Part shown: positions 11,131 through 20,708 of the stretch, piece after piece | Position numbering within the stretch: the stretch's first letter is position 1 | Layout: the number at the start of each line of letters is the position of its first letter | Origin: Lumnitzera littorea | Taxonomy: Eukaryota; Streptophyta; Magnoliopsida; Myrtales; Combretaceae | Length of the DNA stretch: 64,000 bases | NCBI GenBank assembly: GCA_024138015.1 | Contig: JAMXBB010000008.1 | Coordinates: 46,669,397-46,733,396, forward strand | Reading direction: 5' to 3' | Position numbers and translations under genes: made by a program | The notes under the pieces: model-generated | Told to the model about the DNA's origin: nothing | Databases searched by the model: none | The model's input: only the letters and a program-made list of their open reading frames with translations

Positions 11131-12560
11131 TAAACACCCCATTTTCTCCACCCTTTATTTCTTTTCATTTTTTTTTTTTTTGTCTTTAGGCTAGATTTAT
11201 AGAAAAAATTGAAAAATACAAAGTGTCAAAAGTCCAAGTTAAGTTAGTTGGTCATTTAGGGTTAGATCAAGCAATAGTTAAAAATTATACATACAATTTA
11301 ATGAATTTTGAGTCTTTAAAAAATTGGGCTTCATAAAAAATATATATTTGAGAATAATCTAGTAAAAATTAAGCTCATAAAAGTGGGCCTAGATCTAATT
11401 TTAAAAAATTTTAACTAGACTAGTTAAAATCAAGACTTAGGATTTATTAAATTGGGTTGAAAATCTTTAGCATGTGCATTTTAAGGCTATTTAAATGGAT
11501 TTGGGTCATTTTAAGGTGAGTTGAAATAAGTTTAGCCTAGTTTTCAAAGCCTAATTTAAAGTTGGACATAATAAGTGAAGTTTAAATAAAACTGGTGTGC
11601 ATATTAGGATGAGAAAAAAACTCAATTAAGCTAGTAAGACACTCACATTTTAAGACAAAAGGAAGATTCAATAAAGTAAAATAGATACATTAAATTATAC
11701 TTTGGGGATAATAAAATTCGATGCATTTTAATCCGAAGCTAACAACAAGATTAGACTGATGAAGCTATAAAAGATTTTGAAGACACATTCTATTAGAGAA
11801 GGGTAGAAAACACAACTCCTATCGTCACACTCTCTCTCCACTGCAACCCTCCACTCCCTCTCTTACACCAACATACACACAAACCCCAACAGCTACAACT
11901 AGCTACATCATGCAACATATATACGCCACGACTTCAAATGACCACTAAGTGACTGATACAACTATAGCAACATGATAGCCACCATACCCTACAAGCTACA
12001 CGTAACCTAAACACAACCTCATGAAACCCTAAACCTACATTGGCTACTATAAAAACCACCATCGAACACCACACTTTGATGAAAATGAACATAACCGTCT
12101 TTTCTACACCCTAAAACCTCACAATACACCCTACTCCTATCCAAAACAAACCTAACCATTGTTGCTTATCATCTATCACCACCACTTCATTTTCCAAACA
12201 CTCTAAACAACCACCATGAGTCCAAGCATTGATGCAAACCCTAATTTCATCAATCACTTCCTCATAAAGGTTAAAATTCCCATTCAACTTAGTGTCTAGA
12301 AGTCTCAATGTGAAGCTTAGAAGGTGATTGAAGCAATGGCCTAACTCAACCTAATTGTTTGAGCTCTACGACTCGTCTAAAGACCCAAGTTGCGTGCAAT
12401 GAACTCCCTAGCTCTAATCAATATGTTAATTAAGGCAAGTGCAATGTAGATTTCCTTCGTTTTTATTTTATTTTATTTTAGTAGTTCTTGTCATGTTGTT
12501 GTAAATAAAATCATTAAAAACTTGTACTAACTTTGTTTACTTTTTGTGTAGGAAGCTCCT
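11131..12560 (+). mobile_element. 5' part of a long LTR of possible Tat/Ogre type, split by ATH-c
   Basis: The start, TAAACACCCCATTTTCTCC followed by a T-run, resembles the start of the LTR at 61569 (TAGACACCCAATTTTTGTCC, T-run). A C-rich, G-poor tract occupies about 11810-12310, as it does at 62200-63360 in the other copy. ATH-c is inserted at 12560 and the LTR resumes at 24535. The Tat/Ogre label rests on my memory of LTRs beginning with ACACCCAA and carrying an ACGTAGGCA motif near their end, so the class is tentative; the pairing of the two copies is firmer. Confidence 0.5.
12556..12560 (+). repeat. Target-site duplication of ATH-c, left copy (CTCCT)
   Basis: CTCCT precedes the TG of the 5' LTR, and CTCCC (24535-24539) follows the CA of the 3' LTR. 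A 5-bp duplication is normal for Ty3/gypsy integration. The single mismatch is a transition. Confidence 0.75.
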
Positions 12561-12794
12561 TGATAACTCTGATTTTAAACATATTTCATATGGTGATTTT
12601 ATAGTATTTCCCTTACATTTTTGGTTTTCTTTAAAGAAATTGATACTTAATTGAGTAAAATTTTGATTTCAAGGTTTGAACGCGTTCTAGGATCGAAAAC
12701 GAAGAAAAGGAATCAAGTTTCACTCAATTCGGAGTTCAAACGAAGAAGTTATGAAGTTTTGAAGATATGCAGAAAAATTTGCCTAGGTGTAGAA

Positions 12795-12838
12795 AGTTAC
12801 ACGACCTGGGGATACAGCCATGTCCTAAGCCGTGTCTG
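12795..12838. repeat. LTR copy of the palindromic ACACGGGC-type motif
   Basis: AGTTACACGACCTGGGGATA...TGTCCTAAGCCGTGTCTGG is a diverged copy of the unit repeated seven times at 19547-20030. The 3' LTR copy is at 23547-23590. The arms ACACGRCC / GGCCRTGT and an inner GGAYACGG / CCRTRTCC can pair. The motif sits about 25-65 bases upstream of the TATA box. Confidence 0.8.
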
Positions 12839-12862
12839 GTGACGAAAACAGAATCCTTATAA

Positions 12863-12877
12863 TATATATATAAAAGG
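12863..12877 (+). promoter_or_regulatory. TATA box of the ATH-c LTR promoter
   Basis: TATATATATAAAAGG is a strong plant TATA box, repeated at 23615-23629 in the 3' LTR. Transcription would start about 30 bases downstream, near 12905, in an AG-rich tract. Function is inferred from position and sequence only. Confidence 0.65.
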
Positions 12878-13788
12878 ATATCTGAGGGTTTAGACAAGAG
12901 GGAGACATTAGAGAAAACGAACGAAACACGAGAGAAGATAAGAGACTTGAGGAGAAGGAGAAGAAAGAGGCGAGAACAATTCCGACTTCAAGATTAGAGA
13001 GATTTTTCATCAACCAAAGGGGTTTTCCATGTTTTATTTTATGTTTTTTATGAAACTCGTTTTTAGATTCATTATGATAGCTTAGAATTCGTGTTTTTAG
13101 GATTATGGAACCTAGGGTTTCATGTGACTCTTGGGTTGATTTATAATTTTCAATAAAGTTTCTATCTTTTCTTGATTCAATTATGTTGTTTCATTGTTGA
13201 TTGATAATTCTAGAGTATCAATATATGATATTATGCATGTTGATTGAGAAATTGCATGTGTAATTAGATCTTAGCATAATTGGAGGGAATTACATGTATA
13301 CTTAGAGATAAGATACATGTTTCTTCCGGAAAGTTAATTATTTGTGTGAGAATTCATTATACATTAATGCAATTCTAAGTTATATTACTAAGTGAAGAGA
13401 TTCTGGTAAATAATTTAGGATTAGGGTTAATATGCTTGAGAAAGATATTAGCTTTAATTATGAATCCCTCCGATCAAGAATAATAGAAACTGCATTGAAT
13501 ATATTTTAAGCGATCACATGTTAAACACTAGGAGAAATAATTCCTAAATACGTTATTAATTTCTTGAAGTCGTTCGTAGTTTTATTGCTTACTAATTTGC
13601 TTAATCAAGTCTCATAATTAGTTTAGATGGTTAATTTCAGTATTTTTAATTCATTCAATTTATCATAATTTTCCGGTTAGATAATAGAGCTAAGGTTAAT
13701 ATTAGTACTCGAAATCTCCGAGGGATCGACTCGGACTCACATCCGCTATATTAAAATTGATAGGTACACTTGCCTCATATCAAGTTTT

Positions 13789-13806
13789 TGGCGTCATTGC
13801 CAGGGA
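13789..13806 (+). other. Primer-binding site, tRNA-Asp type (ATH-c)
   Basis: TGGCGTCATTGCCAGGGA lies six bases downstream of the 5' LTR. It matches the complement of the 3' end of plant tRNA-Asp(GUC), TGGCGCCGTTGCCGGGGA, at 15 of 18 positions. The three differences are all C->T or G->A. A tRNA-Asp primer is usual for Athila/Tat elements. It would prime minus-strand DNA synthesis. Confidence 0.85.
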
Positions 13807-13925
13807 TTTTCGATATTAAGAATGCTAGTTGCTTTATTACTTTGACCATTTTTTCTTTATTTTCTTTTGTTTACTTTTATTACCTAGAGCTGTAATTGAT
13901 TTTATATTTCTTGCCCTTGTAGTGC

Positions 13926-15707
13926 ATAACCCGAAGCAACTCGGAAGATTTGGTAGAACTTGATCCTAAAATTGAGAGAACTGCCCTTCAAAATTTGAGA
14001 TCGCGACCTAGACAAATTGTGGCGACCATAGACAACGAGTCAATCATTGAAATCAAGGAAGAAGGTCAAGAGGCCAACACTCAATTCATCGAGCAAGAAG
14101 ATCCACTATACATGGCTAACAACGGGAATGAAGCAAATCGAACCATATCCGACTATTCAAGGCCTACACTTATTGGAGCTAACTCTAGCATCGCAAGGCC
14201 AACCGTCGCAGCTAATAACTTCCAAATTGCACCCAACATCATACAAATGGTGCAACAATATATTCAGTTTGACAGTCTCCAAGATGAAGATCCTAATGCC
14301 CACATCTCTAGCTTTCTAGAGATTTGTGATACATTTAAAATCAATGGAGTCATGGATGATGCCATCCGACTGTGGCTATTTCCTTTCTCCTTGAGGGGTA
14401 GAGCAAAACAGTGGTTGAATTCCCTATCAAGAAATTCAATCACAACTTGGAATGAATTGGTAGAGAAATTTTTGGAGAAGTATTTCCCACCTGCAAAGAT
14501 CACTAAACTTCGGAATGATATTTCTTGTTTTGCTCAATTGGAAGCAGAGACGCTATATGACACCTGGGAGCGGTTTAAGGACTTGCTTAGGAGGTGCCCA
14601 CATCATGGCCTCCCACTATGGATGCAGATTCAGACCTTCTACAATGGTCTCAATTTATCTACTAGACAGATGATTGATGCATCCGTAGGAGATACTTTGA
14701 ACACAAAGATACCTGAGCAAGCACAAAACCTAATTGAAGGAATAGCGATGAATAATTATCAATGGGAAACCACTAGAGCCAAGCAAAAGGCCATGGGAAT
14801 TTATGAGGTGGACTTGACCACTGCTCTGGCAACCAAGATGGACCTATTGAGTAAGAAGATAAATGCACTCTCTGTTGGCCCTCAACAAGTGCAATCAGAT
14901 GTAAGTGATTTTGGTATGCAAGAATATGGAGCACAAGAACAACTGGAATAGGTAGATTATCTAGGAAATCCACCTAAGCAACAAAATAACCCTTACAGCA
15001 ACACTTATAATCCAGGATGGAAGAATCATCCCAATTTCTCATGGGGAAATCAAAACTAAGGCCAGCAGAAGACTAACTTTGGTCCACCTGGATTTCAAAG
15101 ACCATTCCCACCTCCTCTCCGTCAAGAAAAGAAGTCCAATGTGGAAGAACTTCTCACAAAATACATTCAAGACAATGAGGCTCCCTTATCCAACATTGAA
15201 TCCTCGTTGAGGAATCAAGAGGCTTCAAATCGCAACCTTGAGAACCAAATTGGTCAACTTGTGAAGCTAATCTCTAAAAGACCGCAGGGAACGCTATCGG
15301 GAAATACATAACCTAATCCAAAGGAACATGTTAAGGCAGTGACACTTTGAAATGGGAAAGAGTTGCATGCTAAGAGGAAGGTTAGTGAGGAGACTAGCAA
15401 GAGCAAGGAGGGGACGAAAGTAACGGAAGATGTAGAGTCATCAAAGGTGAAGGAATATCAACCACCTATCCCATATCCCCAAAGACTCAAGAAAGATCGC
15501 AATGACCAACAATTCAGTAAGTTCCTTGACCTCTTTAAACAACTGCATATTAACTTACCTCTTGTTGATGCCCTGTCACAGATGCCAAAGTATGCTAAGT
15601 TCTTGAAAGATTTGTTATCCAATAAGAGGAAGCTTGAGGAGCTTTCTACAGTCATCTTGGATGAAAATTGTTCAGCAATCGTGCAAAACAAGTTGCCAAG
15701 AAGCTAA
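13926..15707 (+). pseudogene. gag: gag of ATH-c (nucleocapsid precursor, broken)
   Basis: The long open part is 13950-14951, but in-frame sequence extends upstream to ATA at 13926 (reading ITRSNSEDLVELDP), where related Athila Gag proteins start with Met; the start was probably ATG changed to ATA. The capsid-like core (about residues 90-210) has WLFPFSLRGRAKQWL and WNELVEKFLEKYFPP, typical of plant gypsy Gag. Downstream, NPYSNTYNPGWKNHPNFSWGNQN-type sequence (about 14985-15056) replaces a CCHC zinc knuckle, as in Athila. Premature stops are TAG 14949, TAA 15057, TAA 15309 and TGA 15348. The frame ends at 15707 because of a one-base loss near 15698, after which homology continues in the frame of pol. 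Confidence 0.85.
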
Positions 15708-16117
15708 AAGACCCAGGAAGTTTTACAATTCCTTGTCATATTGGTAATCTGTTAATTGAAAAAGCTTTAGCTGATTTGGGTGCTAACATCAATTTAATGC
15801 CTTATAAATTTTTTAAGAAACTAGGATTAGAGGAACCTAAGCCCACACGCATGAGTTTGCAATTAGTTGATAGATCTGTGACATATCCTAGAGGTATATT
15901 TGAGGATGTATTAGTCCGAGTGGGTAAATTCATTTTTCCAGTTGATTTTGTGATATTGGATATGGATGAAGATTTTAAGTTACCTCTTATCCTAGGTAGA
16001 CCATTCTTAGCTACCACTAAGGCTATCATTGATGTTAGTGGTGGCAAGCTCATTCTTCAAGTAGGAGATGAAGAGATCATGTTTAAAATTTCAGAGGCTA
16101 TGAAAAAATCTGTCGAT
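15698..16117 (+). pseudogene. pol: Aspartic protease domain of ATH-c Pol
   Basis: The frame (position mod 3 = 2) opens into KLKDPGSFTIPCHIGN and then ALADLGANINLMPY, where DLGA (Asp codon 15773-15775) is the catalytic aspartate motif of the Athila-type retropepsin. The second hallmark, PLILGRPFLATTKAIIDV at about 15991-16044, is intact. The domain cleaves Gag-Pol in related elements. It is closed by TAG at 16118, where homologous elements read through, most simply explained by CAG->TAG. All later pol domains follow in this same frame with no further shift. Confidence 0.85.
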
Positions 16118-16615
16118 TAGGATGATACTTGCTACCTTTTGGATGTTACTGACACTTTTGTTTCAAGTTATATGCAAGAAGTTCTTCTTAAGGATCCGTT
16201 GGAAAGTTGCTTGCAATTAGACATAAAGGAAGCTTTAGAAGATTCTATCAAATCCGAAGTGGTAGCCTAACTGGAGGCAAATAAACCTATCTCTATCGAG
16301 AAAGGGTTTGAAGAGATTGAAAAGAGGAAGGAAGCACAGTTAAAACCTTCGATTGAGGAGCCACCAGTATTGGAGCTAAAGCAATTACCTAACTACTTGG
16401 AATATGCCTTCTTAGAGAAGGACTCCAAATTACCGGTAATTATAGCGTCCAATTTGGAACAAGAACAGAGAGAAAGGTTGCTGAAAGTACTCAAGGAGCA
16501 TAAGAGGGCCATTGGTTAGAAAATATCCGATATTTGAGGTATCAATCCCTCCTTTTGTACTCATAAGATTTTAATGGAAGAAAACCATAAGCCGGTTGTG
16601 CAGCCCTAGAGACGC

Positions 16616-17452
16616 TTGAATCTAAACATGAAAGAGGTAGTCAAAAAGGAAGTTATTAAACTCCTTGATGCAGGTATGATATATCCTATCTCTGATAGTT
16701 CATGGGTAAGTCCAGTGCAAGTAGTTCCAAAGAAAAGTGGGATGACAGTAGTCCTTAATGAAAAGAATGAATTGATCCCAATGAGAACGGTAACAGGTTG
16801 GCATGTATGTATCGATTATTGAAAGTTAAACGATGCTACACAAAAGGACCATTTCCCCTTACCTTTTATTGATCAAATGATAGAACGACTAGCTGGACAT
16901 ATGTTTTATTGTTTTCTGGATGGCTTATCTGGTTATTTTCAGATACCTATTGCACCGGAAGATCAAGAGAAGACCACTTTTACTTGTCCTTATGGCACCT
17001 TTGCTTATCGCAGAATGCCTTTTGGTCTTTGCAATGCATCGGCTACATTCCAGCGATGCATGTTAGCTATTTTTGATGATTTGATTGAGGACATAATAGA
17101 GGTATTTATGGATGATTTTTCAATTTTTGGCAACTCATTTGACCTTTGTTTGAATAATTTGGACAGGGTACTTACCAGGTGTGAAGAGACCAATCTTGTC
17201 CTCAATTGGGAGAAGTGCCACTTCATGGTAAAAGAAGGTATTGTGCTGGGCCATAAGATCTCTTATCGAGGAATTGAGGTAGATATTGCCAAAGTGGATG
17301 CGATTGCAAGACTCCCATCCCCAACTTCGGTTAAGGCCATAAGAAGTTTTTTAGGACATGCAGGTTTTTACAGGCGATTTATCAAGGATTTCTTGAAAAT
17401 TGCCCGCCCTTTGACTATGCTATTAGAAAAGGATGTGCCTTATGTTTTCTCT
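16616..17452 (+). pseudogene. pol: Reverse transcriptase domain of ATH-c Pol
   Basis: Blocks follow the Ty3/gypsy order: VVPKKSGMTVV (about 16720), VCIDY (16806-16819), FLDGLSGYFQIPI with the first catalytic Asp (16916-16952), the FGLCNASATFQRCM block (17020-17060), FMDDF with the paired catalytic Asps (17105-17119), then LGHKIS and the connection region to about 17450. TGA at 16820 interrupts the CIDYRKLN-like block and is most simply a CGA->TGA change. Further stops upstream in the protease-RT linker are TAA 16268, TAG 16517, TGA 16535 and TAG 16607. The active-site residues themselves are intact. Confidence 0.9.
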
Positions 17453-17455
17453 TAG

Positions 17456-17941
17456 GAGTGTTTGAAAGCCTTCAATATCCTTAAACAGAAACTCACCAAT
17501 GCTCCAATCATGGTTGTACCTAATTGGGCACTCCCCTTTGAGCTTATGTGTGATGAAAGTGATTACGCAATCAGGGCAGTGCTGCGACAAAGGCAAGACA
17601 AGCACTTTCAACCAATTCACTATGCTAGCAAAACTCTTACGAATGCTCAGGAGAACTACACTACTACAGAAAAAGATTTACTAGCAGTTGTTTTTGCCTT
17701 TGATAAGTTTTGCTCTTATTTGCTTCTATCTAAGGTGATTGTTTATACTGATTATTCTACCCTTAGGTACTTGTTAGCAAAACCGGATGCAAAACCAAGA
17801 TTGATTAGGTGGATCTTGTTGTTACAAGAGTTTGATGTGGAGATCAAAGATAAAAAAGGCGCTGAGAATTTAGCAGCAGATTACCTATCCCGATTGGAGA
17901 ATCCAAACTTGGAAATGCTCGACGAGAACGAGATCAAGGAT
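17456..17941 (+). pseudogene. pol: RNase H domain of ATH-c Pol
   Basis: After TAG at 17453 the frame reads LMCDESDYAI (catalytic Asp in CDESD), YASKTLTNAQENYTTTEKDLLAVVFAFDKF with the catalytic Glu, VYTDYSTLRYLL with the third Asp, and RWILLLQEFDVEI...ADYLSRLE. This is the standard gypsy RNase H with the usual length. Changes such as AIRAVL where relatives have Gly and YTDYS where relatives have His fit single G->A or C->T changes. The domain would remove the RNA strand during reverse transcription. TAA at 17942 ends it prematurely. Confidence 0.88.
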
Positions 17942-17986
17942 TAATTCCCTAAGGAGCGGCTCTATGCCATTGCCCAAGTAAGTGAT

Positions 17987-19291
17987 ATGGAAATTCCTTG
18001 GTTCGCGGATATTGCTAATTTTTTATCTGCAAGGATTATACCGAAGGGACTTCTACACCAGCAAAAGAAGAAATTCTTTTCTGATGTGAAACATTATTTT
18101 TGGGATGATCCTTACCTATTTAAAGTATGTGCAGATCATGTCATTCGAAGGTGTGTACCACACCTCGAAGGTTGGAGAATTTTGAGTCACTGTCATTCAG
18201 GGCCTACGAGTAGGCATCATAGTGCCAATAGGATAGCTCATAAGGTCCTAAAGGCAGGATTTTATTGGCCTATCCTATTCAAAGATGCCCAGAGATATGT
18301 TGAGAGTTGTGATCGTTGCCAACGAGTAGGGAATATATCCCGTAGGGATGAAATGCCACAAAACCCCATCATCGAAGTTGAGGTATTTGATGTGTAGGGG
18401 ATCAATTTCATGGGTCCTTTTCCGAACTCTAATGGAAACAAATACATCCTAGTAGCTATTGACTATGTCTCTAAGTAGGTGGAAGCTAAAGCCTTACCTA
18501 CTAATGATGCTAGGGTAGTAAAAAAATTCTTGAAAGGCCTATTTTCTCGATTTGGTACCCCTAGGATAATTATAAGTGATAGGGGAACATACTTTTGCAA
18601 TGCTCAACTCGACCAAGTACTAAAACGTTATGGCATTACACATAGGATAGCCACCCCGTACCACCCCCAAAGTAATGGCCAAGTGGAAGTCGCCAATCAT
18701 GACCTTAAGCGAATTCTTGAAAAAACCGTAGAGTATCATAAGAAGGATTGGTCAGAAAAGTTGGATGATGCTCTATGGGCATATAGAACCACCTACAAAA
18801 CACCACTCGGGACCACACCCTACCGACTTGTATATGGCAAGGCTTGTCATTTACCGATAGAGATAGAGCATAAGGCTTATTAGGCAATTAAGAGTGCTAA
18901 TGTTGATTTTGAGCGTGCAGATTCTCACAGGAAACTTCAACTGAACGAGCTAGAGGAATGGCAAGCGAATGCATATGAGAACTCCAAATTATACAAAGAA
19001 AGGGCCAAAAAGTATCATGATTAGCGAATCAAACAAGGTCGACAATTTAAAGAAGGTGAACATGTTCTTTTGTATAATTCTCGTCTTCGTTTATTCCCAG
19101 GTAAGTTGAAATCCAAGTGGTCTGAACCATTTACAATTACACAAGTTTTCCCATATAGGACTGTTGAAGTTACACACCTGGAGAAGGGCACATTTAAGGT
19201 AAATGGGCAACGGTTGGAGTTATACTTGAGTGGAAACTTGGAGCATGTTGGACGAAAGGAGTTGTATCTCCATCCAACAGAACTAACATGA
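17987..19291 (+). pseudogene. pol: Integrase domain of ATH-c Pol
   Basis: The N-terminal zinc-binding part includes AHKVLKAGFYWPILFKDA and ESCDRCQR. The catalytic core has GINFMGPFP (18398-18424), where relatives have Asp in place of Asn (codon 18404-18406), then IISDRGTYF with the second Asp and NGQVEVANHDLK with the Glu. The C-terminal part (RLRLFPGKLKSKWSEPF, about 19085-19135) ends at a natural TGA at 19289-19291. Premature TAGs lie at 18395, 18476, 18881 and 19022; three sit where relatives have Trp and one where they have Gln. The loss of the first catalytic Asp would abolish integration even without the stops. Confidence 0.9.
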
Positions 19292-19326
19292 GAAGACTTA
19301 TCCCGTCGAGCTATCGACGTTAACTA

Positions 19327-19350
19327 AAGCGCTTCTTAAGAGGCAACCCA
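19327..19350 (+). other. Conserved post-pol segment (AAGCGCTTCTTAAGAGGCAACCCA)
   Basis: A short block just after the pol stop, with core GCTTCTTAAGAGGCAACCCA, recurs in ATH-d at about 28173-28196 despite the loss of RT to integrase there. It is strongly conserved compared with its surroundings, so it probably has a noncoding role, perhaps in RNA processing or packaging (inference). Confidence 0.5.
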
Positions 19351-19546
19351 TGTCTAACTCTGCTTATACCTTCGTTATTTAAGTTTATTTTCTTTTTATC
19401 TAACTCTACTTTGCTTCTTTTCTTTTTCTTTCAATTTTTCGTCATAGTTCTTTCCCCTTTTAGTTTTATTTTTGCTTTTTCTCTTTAGTTTTATTATTTT
19501 TATTTCTTTAAGTTTCCTTTATCTTTAAATTAAACATAAAAAAAAA

Positions 19547-20030
19547 AGTTACACAGGCAAGGGACACAGTCGTATCCCAGCCCGTGTCCGCCTAGATTTC
19601 GATTCTACTCCGTGGGCACAGAAAGTTACACGGATGAGGGATACGGTCATGTCTCAGCCCATGTACGCCCAGAATTCCCACCCGCGAACAGTGAGTTACA
19701 CGGGCGTGGGATACGGTTGTGTCCCAGCCCGTATGCGTCCAGACTTCACACCGAAAGTTATACAGGCATGAGACACGGTCGTATCCCAACCTGTGTCCGT
19801 CCAGTTTATTTAACACGGGAACAGAAAGTTACACGGGCATGGGACACAGTCGTGTCCCAGCGCGTATCCATCCAGTTTATTTAACACGAGAACAGAAAGT
19901 TACACGGGCATAGGACACGGTCGTATCCCAGCCCGTGTCTGTCCAGACTCCACACAACACACACAGAAAGTTACACGGGCAAAGGACATGGTCATGTCCC
20001 AGCCCGTGTCGACCCAAACTTACACAATTT
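19547..20030. repeat. Seven-copy tandem array of a palindromic ~71-bp unit (ATH-c)
   Basis: Units start at 19547, 19624, 19694, 19756, 19827, 19898 and 19969 (spacing 77, 70, 62, 71, 71, 71). Each holds AGTTACACGGGC, then GGGACACGGTCGTGTCCC or a variant, then AGCCCGTGTCC and a short variable tail. The outer arms ACACGGGC and GCCCGTGT and the inner arms GGGACACG and CGTGTCCC are inverted repeats, so each unit can fold into a long hairpin. Diverged copies sit in both LTRs. Frames of 60-90 codons through the array are a by-product of the repeat. Confidence 0.9.
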
Positions 20031-20708
20031 TGCACACGATCGGTTTATTTAAACTAAACACACCCTCTCAAACACTCACAATCAAACATATCTCTCTCAT
20101 ATTCTCTCTTCTTCTCCCTTTTCTCTTCACAATTCTTGCATTCTACATTTTGATCCAAGTAAGTTTCCTAATTGATTTTACTCTCTCTTCCTCATGATTA
20201 GGCAGTTTGCTTATTTGCATTTTTACTCTTGTGCGTATTGGTTTTTCCATTTGGCCTACAAATTTCTTTTGATTATTCATCACCACCATGCATCATTGCT
20301 TTGAGTTTCTTGATCTTACAGGCCATAACGCTGCCTCATCTAGTTAGATTTCATTGCACTCTCTCAATTCCAAATGTTATTGGCTAATTTGTTCATCCTT
20401 ATTCATTCATGCTAGTTAGGGTTAGCAATGGGAGATAATAATTCTGGGTCATTTAGCGTCTTTTATATGTTGAGACGCCTGTTTTTCACCGTTAATTGTC
20501 GTGTAGTGGAATTTGTTGGAAGCGTTTGTCACTCATTTCTTTCCACCAACTAGTTTTCTAGCTGCACTCCATATATTTGTTGAAATGCCCCAATGAGTAT
20601 TCCATTACCATTCTTCACTATTGCTCCTATTGTCCTCTGCCTTCTTGACCTATGTGCGACAAGGATGTGCATGTTTGATTTAGGTTGTGATTCTTTTTAG
20701 GTATTCAA
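20031..20708 (+). other. Noncoding leader between the array and the env-like ORF
   Basis: No protein similarity is visible. The end is pyrimidine-rich with GATTCTTTTTAG|G at about 20690-20701, eight bases before the ATG at 20709. This looks like a plant 3' splice site and would allow a spliced subgenomic RNA for the env-like ORF. A comparable site occurs before the env-like remnant of ATH-a (TTGATTGCAG, 1456-1465). Confidence 0.45.

Larger units (their letters stand above)
12561..13782 (+). repeat. ATH-c 5' LTR
   Basis: The 1222-bp LTR starts TGATAACTCT and ends CCTCATATCA. It holds a palindromic GC-richer motif at about 12795-12838, a TATA box at 12863-12877 and AG-rich sequence (12895-12975) downstream that would form the start of the transcript. 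A minus-strand frame at 12825-13013 recurs at 23577-23765 only because the LTRs are duplicates. Confidence 0.95.

Noticed and set aside
12825..13013. Minus-strand 62-codon frame that recurs at 23577-23765
   Set aside because: The recurrence is due to LTR duplication, and the frame follows AG-rich sequence on the other strand with no family match.
15690..15712. Programmed frameshift between gag and pol
   Set aside because: There is no evident slippery heptamer or downstream structure, and a single-base loss restores the family alignment.
13926..19291. Stop-codon reassignment or suppression because nine of the stops are TAG
   Set aside because: TAA and TGA also occur, the start codon and a catalytic residue are damaged too, and CAG/TGG->TAG deamination explains the excess.
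19612..19913. Overlapping 64-90 codon plus-strand frames
   Set aside because: They are produced by the 71-bp tandem array; different frames are open in different units and no protein family is resembled.
19547..20030. CRISPR-like array
   Set aside because: The repeats are imperfect, the tails between them are related to each other and the array lies inside a plant retrotransposon.
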